Below, piece after piece: positions 44,167 to 53,209 of a stretch of DNA of 64,000 bases. Every line of letters starts with the position of its first letter. Position 1 is the stretch's first letter. The notes below the pieces were generated by a model. It had not been told where the DNA came from. It made no database searches and saw nothing but the letters and a program-made list of their open reading frames with translations. The position numbers and the translations under genes are program-made. This DNA is from VXNE01 sp965261535. GTDB lineage: Bacteria; Pseudomonadota; Gammaproteobacteria; Pseudomonadales; Azotimanducaceae. The stretch spans positions 4,526,001 to 4,590,000 of the forward strand of contig OZ253469.1 of NCBI GenBank assembly GCA_965261535.1. Reading direction: 5' to 3'.

Positions 44167-45456
44167 CTAAGAGGCTTCCACCATTTGTTCGAAAGAAGCT
44201 TGGTCGATGACGTGGTTGTTCAAGAGGGTTGCCTTGATCAAGCGTTCGGAAACGTGGAAGTGGCGAGCCGCGGCATGAATGTCATCGTCGCCCGGTTTGT
44301 CGGTGTTGATGTACGCCTGAAGGTCAGCGAATGGGCAGAGGAACCCTTGGGCGAAAGCCCTTTGGAACTTCTGGCGTTCCGACTTTGCTGCAGACAGCGG
44401 GCCCATGGCGTCGTCGCGGGACCAGATTATGTCGCCAAGGCTTCTGCAGAGTTCGAACTGTCGCGTGTGCGACCAAGTGGACCGCAAGGCGAGCCTGCTG
44501 CCAGTTTCGTCGCGCAGCCGCAAGGCGTAGGGAATGTCTAAGGTCGATCGCCGTTTGGTCTTGAGGCAATCGACGTTTATCCCGACAATTTCGCTGAGTC
44601 GCGTGTTGCGTATGGGCCCGGGCGGTACGCCGAGCCAATGGCGCAGTTGGTTGGCGGCCCCTACGGCGAGCAGCCAAGGTGGTTGCAGGGAGGATCGGTC
44701 TATTTCTATCGTGTCGAGAGAGAACGGTGCGCGAACCAGGACGTTTGAGGACTCGGCGGCTTCGATGCAGGTCTCCAACACTTCGGTTGCCTTCTCGCCC
44801 TGATGGGCGAGCGCCGCTTCTTGGAGTGGCTCGGAGCCGTATCGTTCCGTCAAGGCTTCCAGACCGCCAACCAAGCCGTCCGGGGCGTCGTCTGGATCGA
44901 ACCCCAGCATGGCCTCGAGCTTGCGCCAAGCCGCGACTGTGCTATCTGCACGCTCGGCTTGCAGTTGGCGGTATTCGGCATCGAGCCCGTCGGAGGCGTC
45001 GCCGACGTGTTCAAGGACATTTCGAACGAAACGGTCGATGGCGGCTTCGACGGTCAATGATGGGACGTAGTTCAGCTTGGGCTGGGCAACGAACTTTAGG
45101 GAAGGCTGCAGGTTGTTGGCGTCGGCGTGAACAGCGACGCCAACTCGTGACCCTTCACCCCAGATCGACACATTTGGCCAATGGTATCCGGCCCCGACAG
45201 ACGACATATGATGCGCAAGACGCCACTCCGCGTTGAGGTCGGGATGGGGTGCTGGTTCCCAGCGTATGCGCCACCAGTTGTCAATGAACCAGAAGGCCAG
45301 CGGGACGGGAGGGGCTTTTAGCCAGTCGTCGGGCGCGTTGCTGCCGCGACGGACCAGGCGGGTGAGGCATGCATCGCCGAGGCGCATCGAGATACGGCGC
45401 GGATCGGCACCGCTGTCGGTCCCGCCACTTTCGACGAGGATTTCGAAGTTGGTCAT
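44167..45456 (-). CDS. IrrE/ImmA-like protein with a degenerate zinc site, copy C
   Basis: 429 residues, the only intact member of three in this window. The N-terminal part (LAFWFIDNWWRIRWEP, LNAEWRLAHHMSSVGAGYHW) is not a named domain. The C-terminal 100 residues follow the ImmA/IrrE plan: TRQFELCRSLGDIIW (337-344 region) where a peptidase would have HELGH, then FQRAFAQGFLCPFADL and DIHAAARHFHVSERLIKATL. His and Glu of the metal site are replaced in all three copies, so a binding or sensor role is more likely than proteolysis. It starts 3 nt after the upstream partner gene. Confidence 0.6.
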   Translation of the reverse strand: MTNFEILVESGGTDSGADPRRISMRLGDACLTRLVRRGSNAPDDWLKAPPVPLAFWFIDNWWRIRWEPAPHPDLNAEWRLAHHMSSVGAGYHWPNVSIWGEGSRVGVAVHADANNLQPSLKFVAQPKLNYVPSLTVEAAIDRFVRNVLEHVGDASDGLDAEYRQLQAERADSTVAAWRKLEAMLGFDPDDAPDGLVGGLEALTERYGSEPLQEAALAHQGEKATEVLETCIEAAESSNVLVRAPFSLDTIEIDRSSLQPPWLLAVGAANQLRHWLGVPPGPIRNTRLSEIVGINVDCLKTKRRSTLDIPYALRLRDETGSRLALRSTWSHTRQFELCRSLGDIIWSRDDAMGPLSAAKSERQKFQRAFAQGFLCPFADLQAYINTDKPGDDDIHAAARHFHVSERLIKATLLNNHVIDQASFEQMVEAS

Positions 45457-45459
45457 TTA

Positions 45460-45957
45460 TCAGAACCCGTAGCGGAACCTACACGAGTCGCAGGCGAATT
45501 GTTCTGTATCCGTGCCCTGTTTTTGGACCCAAACGGAAAAGCGGTTGAACACAGCGCGGCCGATGGCCTCGGTCGGGAGAACCGGGTAGCCGTGGAACTC
45601 TGCGGTGTCGCGGTTCGTCTCGCGAGCCTCGAAGATCCAGCCGTCGTCGGCCACGGTCTAGATGATGCGCTGCGTATGTCCGATGAGGCCAGCACGGATG
45701 CCGCGTCGGATCAGCATCGGAACCTCGGCCATTTGGCCGGGCTCGAAGTCGGCTTCATCGCAAAGCGTGGCATCGCCCCTTTGTCCGTTGAATTGCGGAA
45801 GACCGAACAGGTGCGGGTGCAGCTTGTGCTTCGGGCTGCCCCGGTAGTGGACGTTATTCAACAGGTCTTGGACGACGTCATCGGTGAGATCTCGCAAGAG
45901 ACGCCGCTTCTCGTTGTCTGACCTGCGCCGGTGTGTTTGGCGGCGGGGCTTTGCCAA
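45460..45957 (-). pseudogene. Partner of the IrrE-like gene, interrupted by an amber codon
   Basis: The first 99 codons (DDVVQDLLNNVHYRGSPKHK ... IRAGLIGHTQRII) end at TAG (45658-45660). The same frame continues TVADDGWIFEARETNRDTAE through to a stop at 45460. The protein reads as one 165-residue unit with a single Trp codon (TGG) changed to TAG. It precedes the intact IrrE-like gene by 3 nt, so the two form an operon. Either a recent nonsense mutation or suppressed; no suppressor tRNA is seen here. Function unknown. Confidence 0.65.
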
Positions 45958-46059
45958 GTCCGGAACTCACGTTGGTGACCAAAAGGCGGCTAGTTTGCGA
46001 AACGGCAGATGGTTCAGCAAGTTCGGTCGGCGATGTCTTACGACTTGTTGGGTTCATGC

Positions 46060-47109
46060 TTACGCCGATCGCCATTCAATCCACCATCCATGCGGCGACG
46101 CATCGGCCAGCAATTCGGTCTCGCCCACACGGTTCCAGTAGCGCGTGATGGAGAGTTCCGGGTCGTTCCCCTCAAGCGCGACCTGCCAGACGGGCCTTGT
46201 AGCACTGGCGGCGGCGAGCATATCGGCGATGCGCTGGCGGCTTTCGCGGGGAAATTGGTAGAGCGCGATGGTGGAGTAGACGACCATGGCGTGATCGAGG
46301 GGGATGGTCTCGATCAACGCTGGCAGTACAAGTGACGCATCGCCCGCGTGCATGCGGATGTCGCTGTCCTCGAACTCTGCCGTCACGTCGATCAACTGCT
46401 GGTGGCGCTCGAGATGCTCGGGCCAGATCAAGGCGCGTAGCCAGAGGAGTTGGTCAGGATTGGCGAGGTCCACCGGATCGAGATCGATGCCGTCTCGGCT
46501 GGCGACGGGGATGGCGGACGGGAGCGAGGGCAATACGCCATCCCCTCGGAGTTCCGCTTCCAGCCTGACTCGCGCCCCGTCCGGCCCCCAGCGCAAGATC
46601 TGGCGTCCGTCCCGTTGGTAGCTATAGGCGTAGCGGTCGAAGTTGAGGTTGAGTCCGGCGCTCGCGCCGAGGTCGATCAGCGCGAGGGGCGAGGACGTTT
46701 CCCGGCAGACGATGGCGAAGGCGGGCAGGAGACAGGTGCAGCGGCGCACGACGTTGGTTTGGGTGCGGCGGGTGCGGATCAGTTCGAGGATGCGCTCGCG
46801 GTGCTGTAGGCAGAAATCGCGGAAGTGTGGGAAGACTGGTGTCAACGGACGTGGACTGCCCGAGATGATTGGGTAGTGCGCCGCGAGGGGATGGTCGATT
46901 CCGGTGAGCAACAGGTACTGCACGGCGGCGAAGAGCATATTGGGCGCGGGTTGATGGGGCCGCGTATGCGTGGCGACTTCGAGCAGGTCTTCGTCCATGG
47001 AGACGCCGTAGGCGAGTTCCGCATACGTGGGCGAGTCAAGTCCCGGCGCTTCCACCCGCGCGAAACGATGGAAGGCCGCGCGGAGGGAGGCGAGTCGCTC
47101 GGCTTGCAT
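46060..47109 (-). CDS. DUF2332 family protein
   Basis: 349 residues from the ATG at 47109 (MQAERLASLRAAFHRFARVE). Conserved DUF2332 sequence: PNMLFAAVQYLLLTG, TNVVRRCTCLLPAF, LALIDLGASAGLNLNFDRY (a Rossmann-like glycine motif), LIWPEHLERHQQLIDVT and MVVYSTIALYQFP. The family is widespread and uncharacterised; the GASAGLN motif hints at an S-adenosylmethionine-type fold. The frame stays open upstream into a short DUF5615 remnant (GTG at 47253), so a longer chimeric protein is possible. Confidence 0.82.
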   Translation of the reverse strand: MQAERLASLRAAFHRFARVEAPGLDSPTYAELAYGVSMDEDLLEVATHTRPHQPAPNMLFAAVQYLLLTGIDHPLAAHYPIISGSPRPLTPVFPHFRDFCLQHRERILELIRTRRTQTNVVRRCTCLLPAFAIVCRETSSPLALIDLGASAGLNLNFDRYAYSYQRDGRQILRWGPDGARVRLEAELRGDGVLPSLPSAIPVASRDGIDLDPVDLANPDQLLWLRALIWPEHLERHQQLIDVTAEFEDSDIRMHAGDASLVLPALIETIPLDHAMVVYSTIALYQFPRESRQRIADMLAAASATRPVWQVALEGNDPELSITRYWNRVGETELLADASPHGWWIEWRSA

Positions 47110-47220
47110 GGGTCGTATTCTTCCATGGAACAAACGTCCGTGCCGATGGGGGTGGAAGAAACGGGCGTCTGTGTTGTCAGCGTTCGGCCTCATCGACGGG
47201 CAGCGGGGACCGACGGGCAG

Positions 47221-47253
47221 CGGGGACAGGCACTCGTCGAGAAACAGGCGCAC
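47221..47253 (-). pseudogene. DUF5615 toxin remnant, first 11 codons
   Basis: Reads MRLFLDECLSP, the start of DUF5615 (PIN-like) toxins, straight after the DUF433 antitoxin gene where that toxin is always found. It then runs into a 17-bp tandem duplication (CGACGGGCAGCGGGGAC twice, 47194-47227) and unrelated DNA. The rest of the toxin has been deleted. Confidence 0.65.
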
Positions 47254-47274
47254 CGATGGGGTGTGGGAGAGGAG

Positions 47275-47520
47275 TCAGGCGGCGTTGCGCCAGGGTCGTC
47301 CCGAGGGGCGTCGGCGGAGCGGGTGGGCCCTGGCGTACAGGTTGGCAGCTTCGAATGCCTCCGGGGCAACTTGCGGGTAGTCGTCGATCAGGTCCTGGAG
47401 GGTGTCGCCGTCCTGGAATCGGCCCAGCACGGCGTAGACCGTGATGCGCGTTCCGTCAATGTAGTCGGAAGGGAACTCGGCGCCGTCCTCGACAATCGCC
47501 ATGACTCGTTCACGACCCAA
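47275..47520 (-). CDS. DUF433 antitoxin
   Basis: 81 residues (MGRERVMAIVEDGAEFPSDY; a later ATG at 47502 is also possible). YIDGTRITVYAVLGRFQDGD and LIDDYPQVAPEAFEAAN are the DUF433 pattern, a small HTH antitoxin paired with DUF5615 PIN-like toxins. The toxin downstream survives only as 11 codons, so this is an orphan. Confidence 0.8.
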   Translation of the reverse strand: MGRERVMAIVEDGAEFPSDYIDGTRITVYAVLGRFQDGDTLQDLIDDYPQVAPEAFEAANLYARAHPLRRRPSGRPWRNAA

Positions 47521-47553
47521 TCGTACGAGGAAGTACCCAAGTTCGAGGATTGC

Positions 47554-47631
47554 GTTCTGCCGCGCCCGGTGCCTGTCCGTGGCTTCGGACTCGTTCTGCC
47601 GCGCCCGGTGCCTGTCCGTGGCTTCGGACTT
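47554..47631. repeat. 39-bp tandem duplication
   Basis: Two exact copies (47554-47592 and 47593-47631) beginning GTTCTGCCGCGCCCGGTGCC. Located between the DUF433 gene start and the end of the RelE-type toxin. No coding role is evident. Confidence 0.85.
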
Positions 47632-47676
47632 GGCTCGCCCGAACCGCCACCTCGGCTGTAAGCCACGCCATCGCGT

Positions 47677-47922
47677 TCAACGTTGCCGGTACACGCTGCT
47701 CCTGTGGGCGACGCGGACAATCGAGATCGCCTCGTCTCCCACATGGTGGAGAATCCGGTATTCGCCCACCCTAAGCCGCCGGATCCGGTCGCTTCCAGCG
47801 AGTAACCTTCCCCGGTAGGTTTTGTCCGGCAGAGAATCCACTGCGGCTTCCACGCGCCGCCGGACGTTCGCGGGCAGTCGACCGATCTCCTTGGCGACCC
47901 GCCTAGTCGTCCTTATGGGCAC
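47677..47922 (-). CDS. RelE/ParE-family toxin
   Basis: 81 residues from a GTG at 47922 (VPIRTTRRVAKEIGRLP). Classic RelE-fold features: RRVEAAVDSLPDK, RLRVGEYRILHHVGDEAI and SIVRVAHRSSVYRQ at the C-terminus. Such toxins cleave mRNA on the ribosome (RelE) or block gyrase (ParE). The start lies 20 nt inside the antitoxin gene, which implies coupled translation. Confidence 0.87.
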   Translation of the reverse strand: MPIRTTRRVAKEIGRLPANVRRRVEAAVDSLPDKTYRGRLLAGSDRIRRLRVGEYRILHHVGDEAISIVRVAHRSSVYRQR

Positions 47923-48157
47923 GCTCACGCTTGACGTCGTCCCAGTCGACCCACTCCGTGTCGGGATCGTCCAGAACACGCTTTGCGTAGGCTACGTCCG
48001 CCGCGTCCGCTTCGGCATTCGGTGCCTCTTTGCGAGCCCGGTCGCGTTTCGTCAGGAATCCCAACATCCCCGGCGCCGCCTTGCCTTTCGATTCCCTTTC
48101 CATTTCCAGCCCTTGTGGCTTCTCGCTTTGCGGGACCTTCGACGCGCGCCAATCCAC
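47903..48157 (-). CDS. Antitoxin of the RelE-type pair
   Basis: 84 residues. Charged protein ending AYAKRVLDDPDTEWVDWDDV, an acidic tail of the sort that wraps RelE toxins. The N-terminal half (MDWRASKVPQSEKPQGLEME) has no recognisable DNA-binding fold. The assignment depends mainly on its position directly before, and overlapping, the toxin. Confidence 0.65.
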   Translation of the reverse strand: MDWRASKVPQSEKPQGLEMERESKGKAAPGMLGFLTKRDRARKEAPNAEADAADVAYAKRVLDDPDTEWVDWDDVKRERAHKDD

Positions 48158-48391
48158 CGCGCATCGCGTTTGCCCGCTCCCTCACTTTCCTAGCTTCCGT
48201 TAGTTTACTCTGCCCATATCCCTCTCGCGACACATCCAATCACACACACCCGATCACCTGCGAACGGCCTCATACATTCCTGGCGAGGCTGCGCCTCAGA
48301 CCGACTCGGCGGTTTGTCCTTCGTTGCCGGCCAGCGGCGGTCGCCGAACGACCGTCGCCGCGAACGGCGCGGACCAGGCTGTGGGGCAGTG

Positions 48392-51300
48392 CTAATGAAA
48401 GTTCCGACTGGCAAAAGCGCCATCGCGGGTATCGCGCTGCGACAGTCCGGCGAGCTTGTGGGTCAGGTCTTGGACGTGGCCCGCCACCACGTGGATGACT
48501 TCGCCTTCCCGCTCCACCACGCCCTTGATCGCGAGCAGCCGTCCCTGCAGCAGCGCCGCCCGGAAACGCTCGAGCACCGAACTCCAGACGACGATGTTGC
48601 TATTGCCGGTTTCGTCTTCGAGCGTCATGAAGATGACGCCCGACGCGGAGCCGGGGCGCTGCCGGCAGGTCACTATGCCGGCCACCTGGACGAACTGGTC
48701 GTTATGGAAGCCTGCGAGTTCCGCCGCGCTGCGGCAGTGGCGGAATGCGCTGTCTTCGCGCAATAGCGACATCGGGTGCGGTCCGAGCGTGAGACCGAGA
48801 TAGCGATAGTCCGCCATGGCGTCTTCGCCCGGAGCGGGGCCGCCGAGGCGAACGCGCGTTCGGTAGGGCGCGTGCGCCTCGGCGGCGGACCAGATCGCGG
48901 CCGGGTTGTCGAGTCCGGCGGCGTCCCAATGGGCCTGGTAGCGGTGCCCGCTCAATTGGCCGAGCGCCCCGGCGCGCGCGAGAAAGTCGAGGTCCCGCTT
49001 GTCCAGCGCGGCGCGTCGGCGGAGATCGTTCGCGTCCTCGAACGGCTGCGCCGCGGCGATGCGGTCCGCGGTTGTCTGGGAAAGTCCCTTGACCTGGCGC
49101 AAGCCGAGACGAATGGCCGGCTGCGGGGCGAGCGGCGCCTCGAAGCACAGGCGGCCGGTCGCCTCCCTGTCGGGATCGCTAGGTTCCAGGCGATAGTCCC
49201 AGCCGCTTGTCTGCACGTCGGCTTCGCGCACTTCGATGCCGTGGGCGGCGGCGTCCTGCACGAGTTGCGAAGGCGAGTAGAAGCCCATCGGCAGGCTGTT
49301 CAAGAGGCCGCAGTAGAATCCGCTCGGTTCGAACCGCTTGAGCCAGGCGGAAACGTAGACTAAAAGGGCGAAACTCGATGAGTGGGATTCGGGGAAGCCG
49401 TATTCGCCGAAGCCCTTGATCTGCTCGAAGATGCGTTCGGCGAACTCTTGATCGTGGCCGCGTTCGAGCATGCCGCGTATGAGTTTCTGCTCGAAATGTT
49501 CGAGTCCTCCGCGCCTGTGCCAGGCCGCCATGGCGCGGCGTAGCTGGTCCGCCTCGCCGGCCGTGAATCCCGCCGCCACCATGGCGAGTTCGATCACCTG
49601 CTCCTGGAAGATCGGCACGCCGAGCGTGCGCTCCAGCACCTTGCGCACGGCTTCGTTCGAGTAGGTGACGGGCTCGAGTCCCTGGCGGCGGCGCAGGTAG
49701 GGATGCACCATGTTGCCCTGGATCGGGCCGGGCCGGACGATGGCCACTTCCACGACGAGATCGTAGAAACATTCGGGGCGCAGCCTCGGCAGCATGGACA
49801 TCTGCGCGCGGGATTCCACCTGGAATACGCCCATGCTGTCGGCGCGCCGCAGCATCTCGTACACCTCTGGACGTTCCGGCGGGATCTGGTCCACCGTGAG
49901 GCTGCCCCCGCGAAAGTCGTTGACGAGGTCGAGCGTCTTGCGGATCGCCGTCAGCATGCCGAGGCCGAGCACGTCCACCTTCAGCAGGTTCAGGGCATCG
50001 AGATCGTTCTTGTCCCACTGGATGACGGTGCGGTCCGCCATGGCCGCGTTCTCGATCGGCACGAGCTGCGACAGGGGACCTCGCGAGATGACGAAGCCGC
50101 CGACATGCTGCGACAGGTGTCGCGGGAAGCCGAGGATCTCGTTGACGAGGTGGACGAACTGACGGACGACCTTGCTCTTGGGGTCCATGCCGGCGGCGGC
50201 GAGGCGCGAGTCGAGCGCTTCGCCCTTGTCCCACCAGGCCATGGACTTCGCCAGCAGATCGACCAGGTCGAGATCGAGCCCCAGGGCCTTGCCGACATCG
50301 CGGATCGCGCTTCTCGGCCGGTACGTGATGAGCGTGGCGGCCAGCGCCGCGCGGTCGCGGCCGTAGCGCCGGTAGATGTACTGGATCACCTCCTCGCGCC
50401 GTTCGTGTTCGAAGTCGACATCGATGTCCGGCGGTTCGTTGCGCTCCTTCGAGATGAAGCGCTCGAACAGCATGTGCATGCGCGACGGGTCCACTTCGGT
50501 GATGTGCAGGCAGTAGCAGACCGCCGAATTGGCCGCGGAGCCCCGGCCCTGGCAGAGGATGCTTAAAGTACGCGCGTAGCGCACGATATCGTGCACGGTG
50601 AGGAAGAAGTGCTCGTAGGCGAGGGACTTGACGAGCGCGAGTTCCTTTTCGAGGAGGGCGGTGACGTTGTCCGGCACGCCGTCCGGCCAGCGTTCGGCGG
50701 CGCCTTCGTCGACGAGCCGGCGCAGGTGCTCGCAGGCGTCGACGCCCGGCGGGACCAGCTCCGCCGGGTATTCGTAGCGCAGCTCGTCGAGGGAGAACCG
50801 GCAGCGCCGGGCGATGCGGACGGATTCGTCCAGCATCTCTTCGGGGTAAAGCTCGAGGAGACGGTCGATGGGGCGCAGGTAGCGTTCGCCGTTCGCCTGC
50901 GCGGCGGTGCCGAGTTCCGCCACCGTCGTCCTGTTGGCGATCGCGGTGAGCATGTCCTGCAGGGGCTTGCGATGCGCCGCGTGCATGTGCGCGTCGTTGC
51001 TGGCGACGATGGGCAGGTCGAGGCGCGTCGCCAGGGTGAGGGCGTTCGCGGTCTTGTCGAGGTCCGTGGGTTCGAGGAACACTTCGAGGGCGATCCAGAG
51101 CTGCGGCAGGCGCGCGCTGAGCAGGCGGCCTTCGTCCATCAGGTCGCCGATGGGCTTCAATCCGGGGATCCAGAGCGCGAAACACGCGTCGACCGCTCCG
51201 CCCAGGTCCTCGAGAAGCAGCGCGTATTCGCCCTTGGGGCTGCGCCGCCGCGCCTTTGTGATCAGCGCCCCGAGTTGGCCGTAGGCGAGGCGGCTCGGCG

Positions 51301-51583
51301 CCAGCAGCACCAGGTGGATGTCCTCGGCGAGACGGAATTCGGCGCCGACGATCAGGTCGATGCCGTGGCCGTTTTCTTCGCACGCCTTCGCGGCCATGTG
51401 CGCCCGCACCGCGCCGGCCACGGAACACTCGTCGGTGATGGCGATGGCGGCGTAGCCGAGATCATGCGCGCGCTTGACGAGTTCCTCCGGGTGCGAGGCG
51501 CCGCGCAGAAAGGTGAAGTTCGAGACCGCGTGCAGTTCGGCGAACGCCGGCCGCTGCTCCTCGGGCTCAGGCGAAGTAGCCAT
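48392..51583 (-). CDS. dnaE2: Error-prone DNA polymerase III alpha subunit DnaE2/ImuC
   Basis: 1063 residues, typical for DnaE2. N-terminal PHP domain: FAELHAVSNFTFLRGASHPE. Palm: DIDVDFEHERREEVIQYIY with the catalytic Asp pair, RVISREAPL-type sequence represented by FVISRGPLSQLVPIENA, and KVDVLGLGMLTAI. C-terminal OB fold: QVAGIVTCRQRPGSASGVIF then TLEDETGNSNIVVW. Performs translesion synthesis after DNA damage and raises mutation rate. The start overlaps the end of imuB by 17 nt, making it the last gene of imuA-imuB-dnaE2. Confidence 0.95.
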   Translation of the reverse strand: MATSPEPEEQRPAFAELHAVSNFTFLRGASHPEELVKRAHDLGYAAIAITDECSVAGAVRAHMAAKACEENGHGIDLIVGAEFRLAEDIHLVLLAPSRLAYGQLGALITKARRRSPKGEYALLLEDLGGAVDACFALWIPGLKPIGDLMDEGRLLSARLPQLWIALEVFLEPTDLDKTANALTLATRLDLPIVASNDAHMHAAHRKPLQDMLTAIANRTTVAELGTAAQANGERYLRPIDRLLELYPEEMLDESVRIARRCRFSLDELRYEYPAELVPPGVDACEHLRRLVDEGAAERWPDGVPDNVTALLEKELALVKSLAYEHFFLTVHDIVRYARTLSILCQGRGSAANSAVCYCLHITEVDPSRMHMLFERFISKERNEPPDIDVDFEHERREEVIQYIYRRYGRDRAALAATLITYRPRSAIRDVGKALGLDLDLVDLLAKSMAWWDKGEALDSRLAAAGMDPKSKVVRQFVHLVNEILGFPRHLSQHVGGFVISRGPLSQLVPIENAAMADRTVIQWDKNDLDALNLLKVDVLGLGMLTAIRKTLDLVNDFRGGSLTVDQIPPERPEVYEMLRRADSMGVFQVESRAQMSMLPRLRPECFYDLVVEVAIVRPGPIQGNMVHPYLRRRQGLEPVTYSNEAVRKVLERTLGVPIFQEQVIELAMVAAGFTAGEADQLRRAMAAWHRRGGLEHFEQKLIRGMLERGHDQEFAERIFEQIKGFGEYGFPESHSSSFALLVYVSAWLKRFEPSGFYCGLLNSLPMGFYSPSQLVQDAAAHGIEVREADVQTSGWDYRLEPSDPDREATGRLCFEAPLAPQPAIRLGLRQVKGLSQTTADRIAAAQPFEDANDLRRRAALDKRDLDFLARAGALGQLSGHRYQAHWDAAGLDNPAAIWSAAEAHAPYRTRVRLGGPAPGEDAMADYRYLGLTLGPHPMSLLREDSAFRHCRSAAELAGFHNDQFVQVAGIVTCRQRPGSASGVIFMTLEDETGNSNIVVWSSVLERFRAALLQGRLLAIKGVVEREGEVIHVVAGHVQDLTHKLAGLSQRDTRDGAFASRNFH

Positions 51584-53189
51584 GAAGAAACCACGCCCGG
51601 TGTTCGCCCCGGCTGTCTGCGTATCGACGCGCCGCGCCGGGCCTGCGATTCGCGTATATCCAGCACTGCGCGCCGCTCCTGTGCACGGCGATGAAGTAGT
51701 CCCTGGCGACAGCCTCGCCCCACCAGCCGGCTTCGATGCGCTCGGGACCGCTTAAGCACCGGAAATGATCGATGTCGATGGGGCGGGGCGGTTCGAACAG
51801 CCATAGCGGCCTTGGATGGAACAACGCCTCCGGGCGCGGGACATTGCGTTTTGAACTTGGCGAACGCGGCGTCCAGGCGAACTCGGGACGGTGGTCGTCC
51901 GCCAGCGCGAGCCCCTGCAGGGCGTTGCGCCCGAGGCGCGCCGCGATCAGGTCGACGAGTTCCATCGGCAGGGCCGCGGACGCCTGCTTCGCGCCGAACA
52001 GGTCGGCGGGGCCGACTTGCTCAGGCCGCACCGGTTCGGCGGCCGCGACGGCGAGGCGGACGCTCATCACCTCGTCCGGCACCTGCGCGCCTTCGAGTTG
52101 CAGCCTGCTCACGGCCAGGATGCCCTCGGCGTCGAGCCGGGGGTCGGCGAATTTTGCCGTGAGTTCGCATCGGCGGACGCTCCCGCGTTTGTTGTTCCCG
52201 CCGCCGCCCAGTGGTTCGAAGCGCCACGTCAGGCTGCGGACGCCGAGTTGTTTCGCGCGCAGCCAGGTGGCGAGTTCCGAGACCAGGCGGCGCATGGGGA
52301 AGAGCAGCGCCTCCTTGTCCGAGATCGATTCGAGCAGGTGCAGGGACGAAGAAAACCTCTCCCTCGGAACGATGGGACGCACCGGGTCCGGAGCGTCGCC
52401 GGCGAGGCGCGCCAGGTACTTCTGAAGCGCCGGTCCGAAACGCTTGCCGAGTTCGTCCCGGGGCAGGTCCAGGAGCTGGCCGAACTGGAATATGCCCATG
52501 TTGGCGAGCCGCTCGATGTCCCGCCCCTCGATCTCGGTTCCCGCGCATTCGAGCGGCGCGGCGCGCAGCGCGTCGAAGCTGTCGTCGGCTTCGGCGACGT
52601 TGGGGATCCCGGCGCGGGCGAGCGCCATGGCCGCCGCCGGCGTGCGCGCGGCGGCGATGCGCGCCGCGTGTCCCAGACGTCGCAGCAGCGCGTGGAGGTT
52701 GGCGGCGAGCGCTTCGGCGCCGCCGAAGAGTTTCAGGCTCGCGCCCGCCTCGAGCACCAGGCAGTCCGCCGCCGGCATGCCGACGCGGGGGGTGTATCGG
52801 TATGCGGCCTCCGCCAGAAGGCGCAGACGCCTGCGTTCTTCGGCGATATCGCGGTTGAAGTGCTTGAGGTCGGCGACGATGCTGCGGGCGGTGGCGAGGG
52901 TCGAACCGGGCGCGATGCCGGCGGCGCGCGCCGGGATGTTCATGAGCGAGACCCCCTTGCCGTCCATGAGCACTGTGGCTCGGCCGCGCTCGTCCGGCCT
53001 CGGGGGATATCGACGTTCGAAGATCTCAAGGCCGAGATGCGGCAGGTGGACGCCGTACCAGAGCGCGATCCGCCTCTCTCCCTGCGCGGACGACGACGCC
53101 TGGAACGTCGGTGCTATTTCTTCGCGTCCTTCGCGCTGTTTACGTCGTTTACGCCGTTTGCGCGGTAGTCTGGCGGCGGCCTGTCCCAT
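51567..53189 (-). CDS. imuB: ImuB, Y-family polymerase-like adaptor
   Basis: 540 residues from the ATG at 53189, 20 nt after imuA, behind CCGGGGAAAGC. A basic stretch (RKRRKRRKQREGR) follows the start. The Y-family body has lost the catalytic acids: ALWYGVHLPHLGLEIFERR replaces the usual first Asp motif and ADCLVLEAGASLKLFGG replaces the S-x-D-E motif. It therefore acts as the clamp-binding adaptor that brings DnaE2 to lesions. The helix-hairpin-helix region is IERLANMGIFQFGQLLDLPR. Confidence 0.93.
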   Translation of the reverse strand: MGQAAARLPRKRRKRRKQREGREEIAPTFQASSSAQGERRIALWYGVHLPHLGLEIFERRYPPRPDERGRATVLMDGKGVSLMNIPARAAGIAPGSTLATARSIVADLKHFNRDIAEERRRLRLLAEAAYRYTPRVGMPAADCLVLEAGASLKLFGGAEALAANLHALLRRLGHAARIAAARTPAAAMALARAGIPNVAEADDSFDALRAAPLECAGTEIEGRDIERLANMGIFQFGQLLDLPRDELGKRFGPALQKYLARLAGDAPDPVRPIVPRERFSSSLHLLESISDKEALLFPMRRLVSELATWLRAKQLGVRSLTWRFEPLGGGGNNKRGSVRRCELTAKFADPRLDAEGILAVSRLQLEGAQVPDEVMSVRLAVAAAEPVRPEQVGPADLFGAKQASAALPMELVDLIAARLGRNALQGLALADDHRPEFAWTPRSPSSKRNVPRPEALFHPRPLWLFEPPRPIDIDHFRCLSGPERIEAGWWGEAVARDYFIAVHRSGAQCWIYANRRPGAARRYADSRGEHRAWFLHGYFA

Positions 53190-53209
53190 GCTTTCCCCGG
53201 AGGCATCGG

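Noticed and set aside
49179..51428. A 749-codon Arg/Ala-rich open frame on the minus strand within dnaE2
   Set aside because: It is a shifted frame of the dnaE2 gene with no domain, and the true frame is certain.
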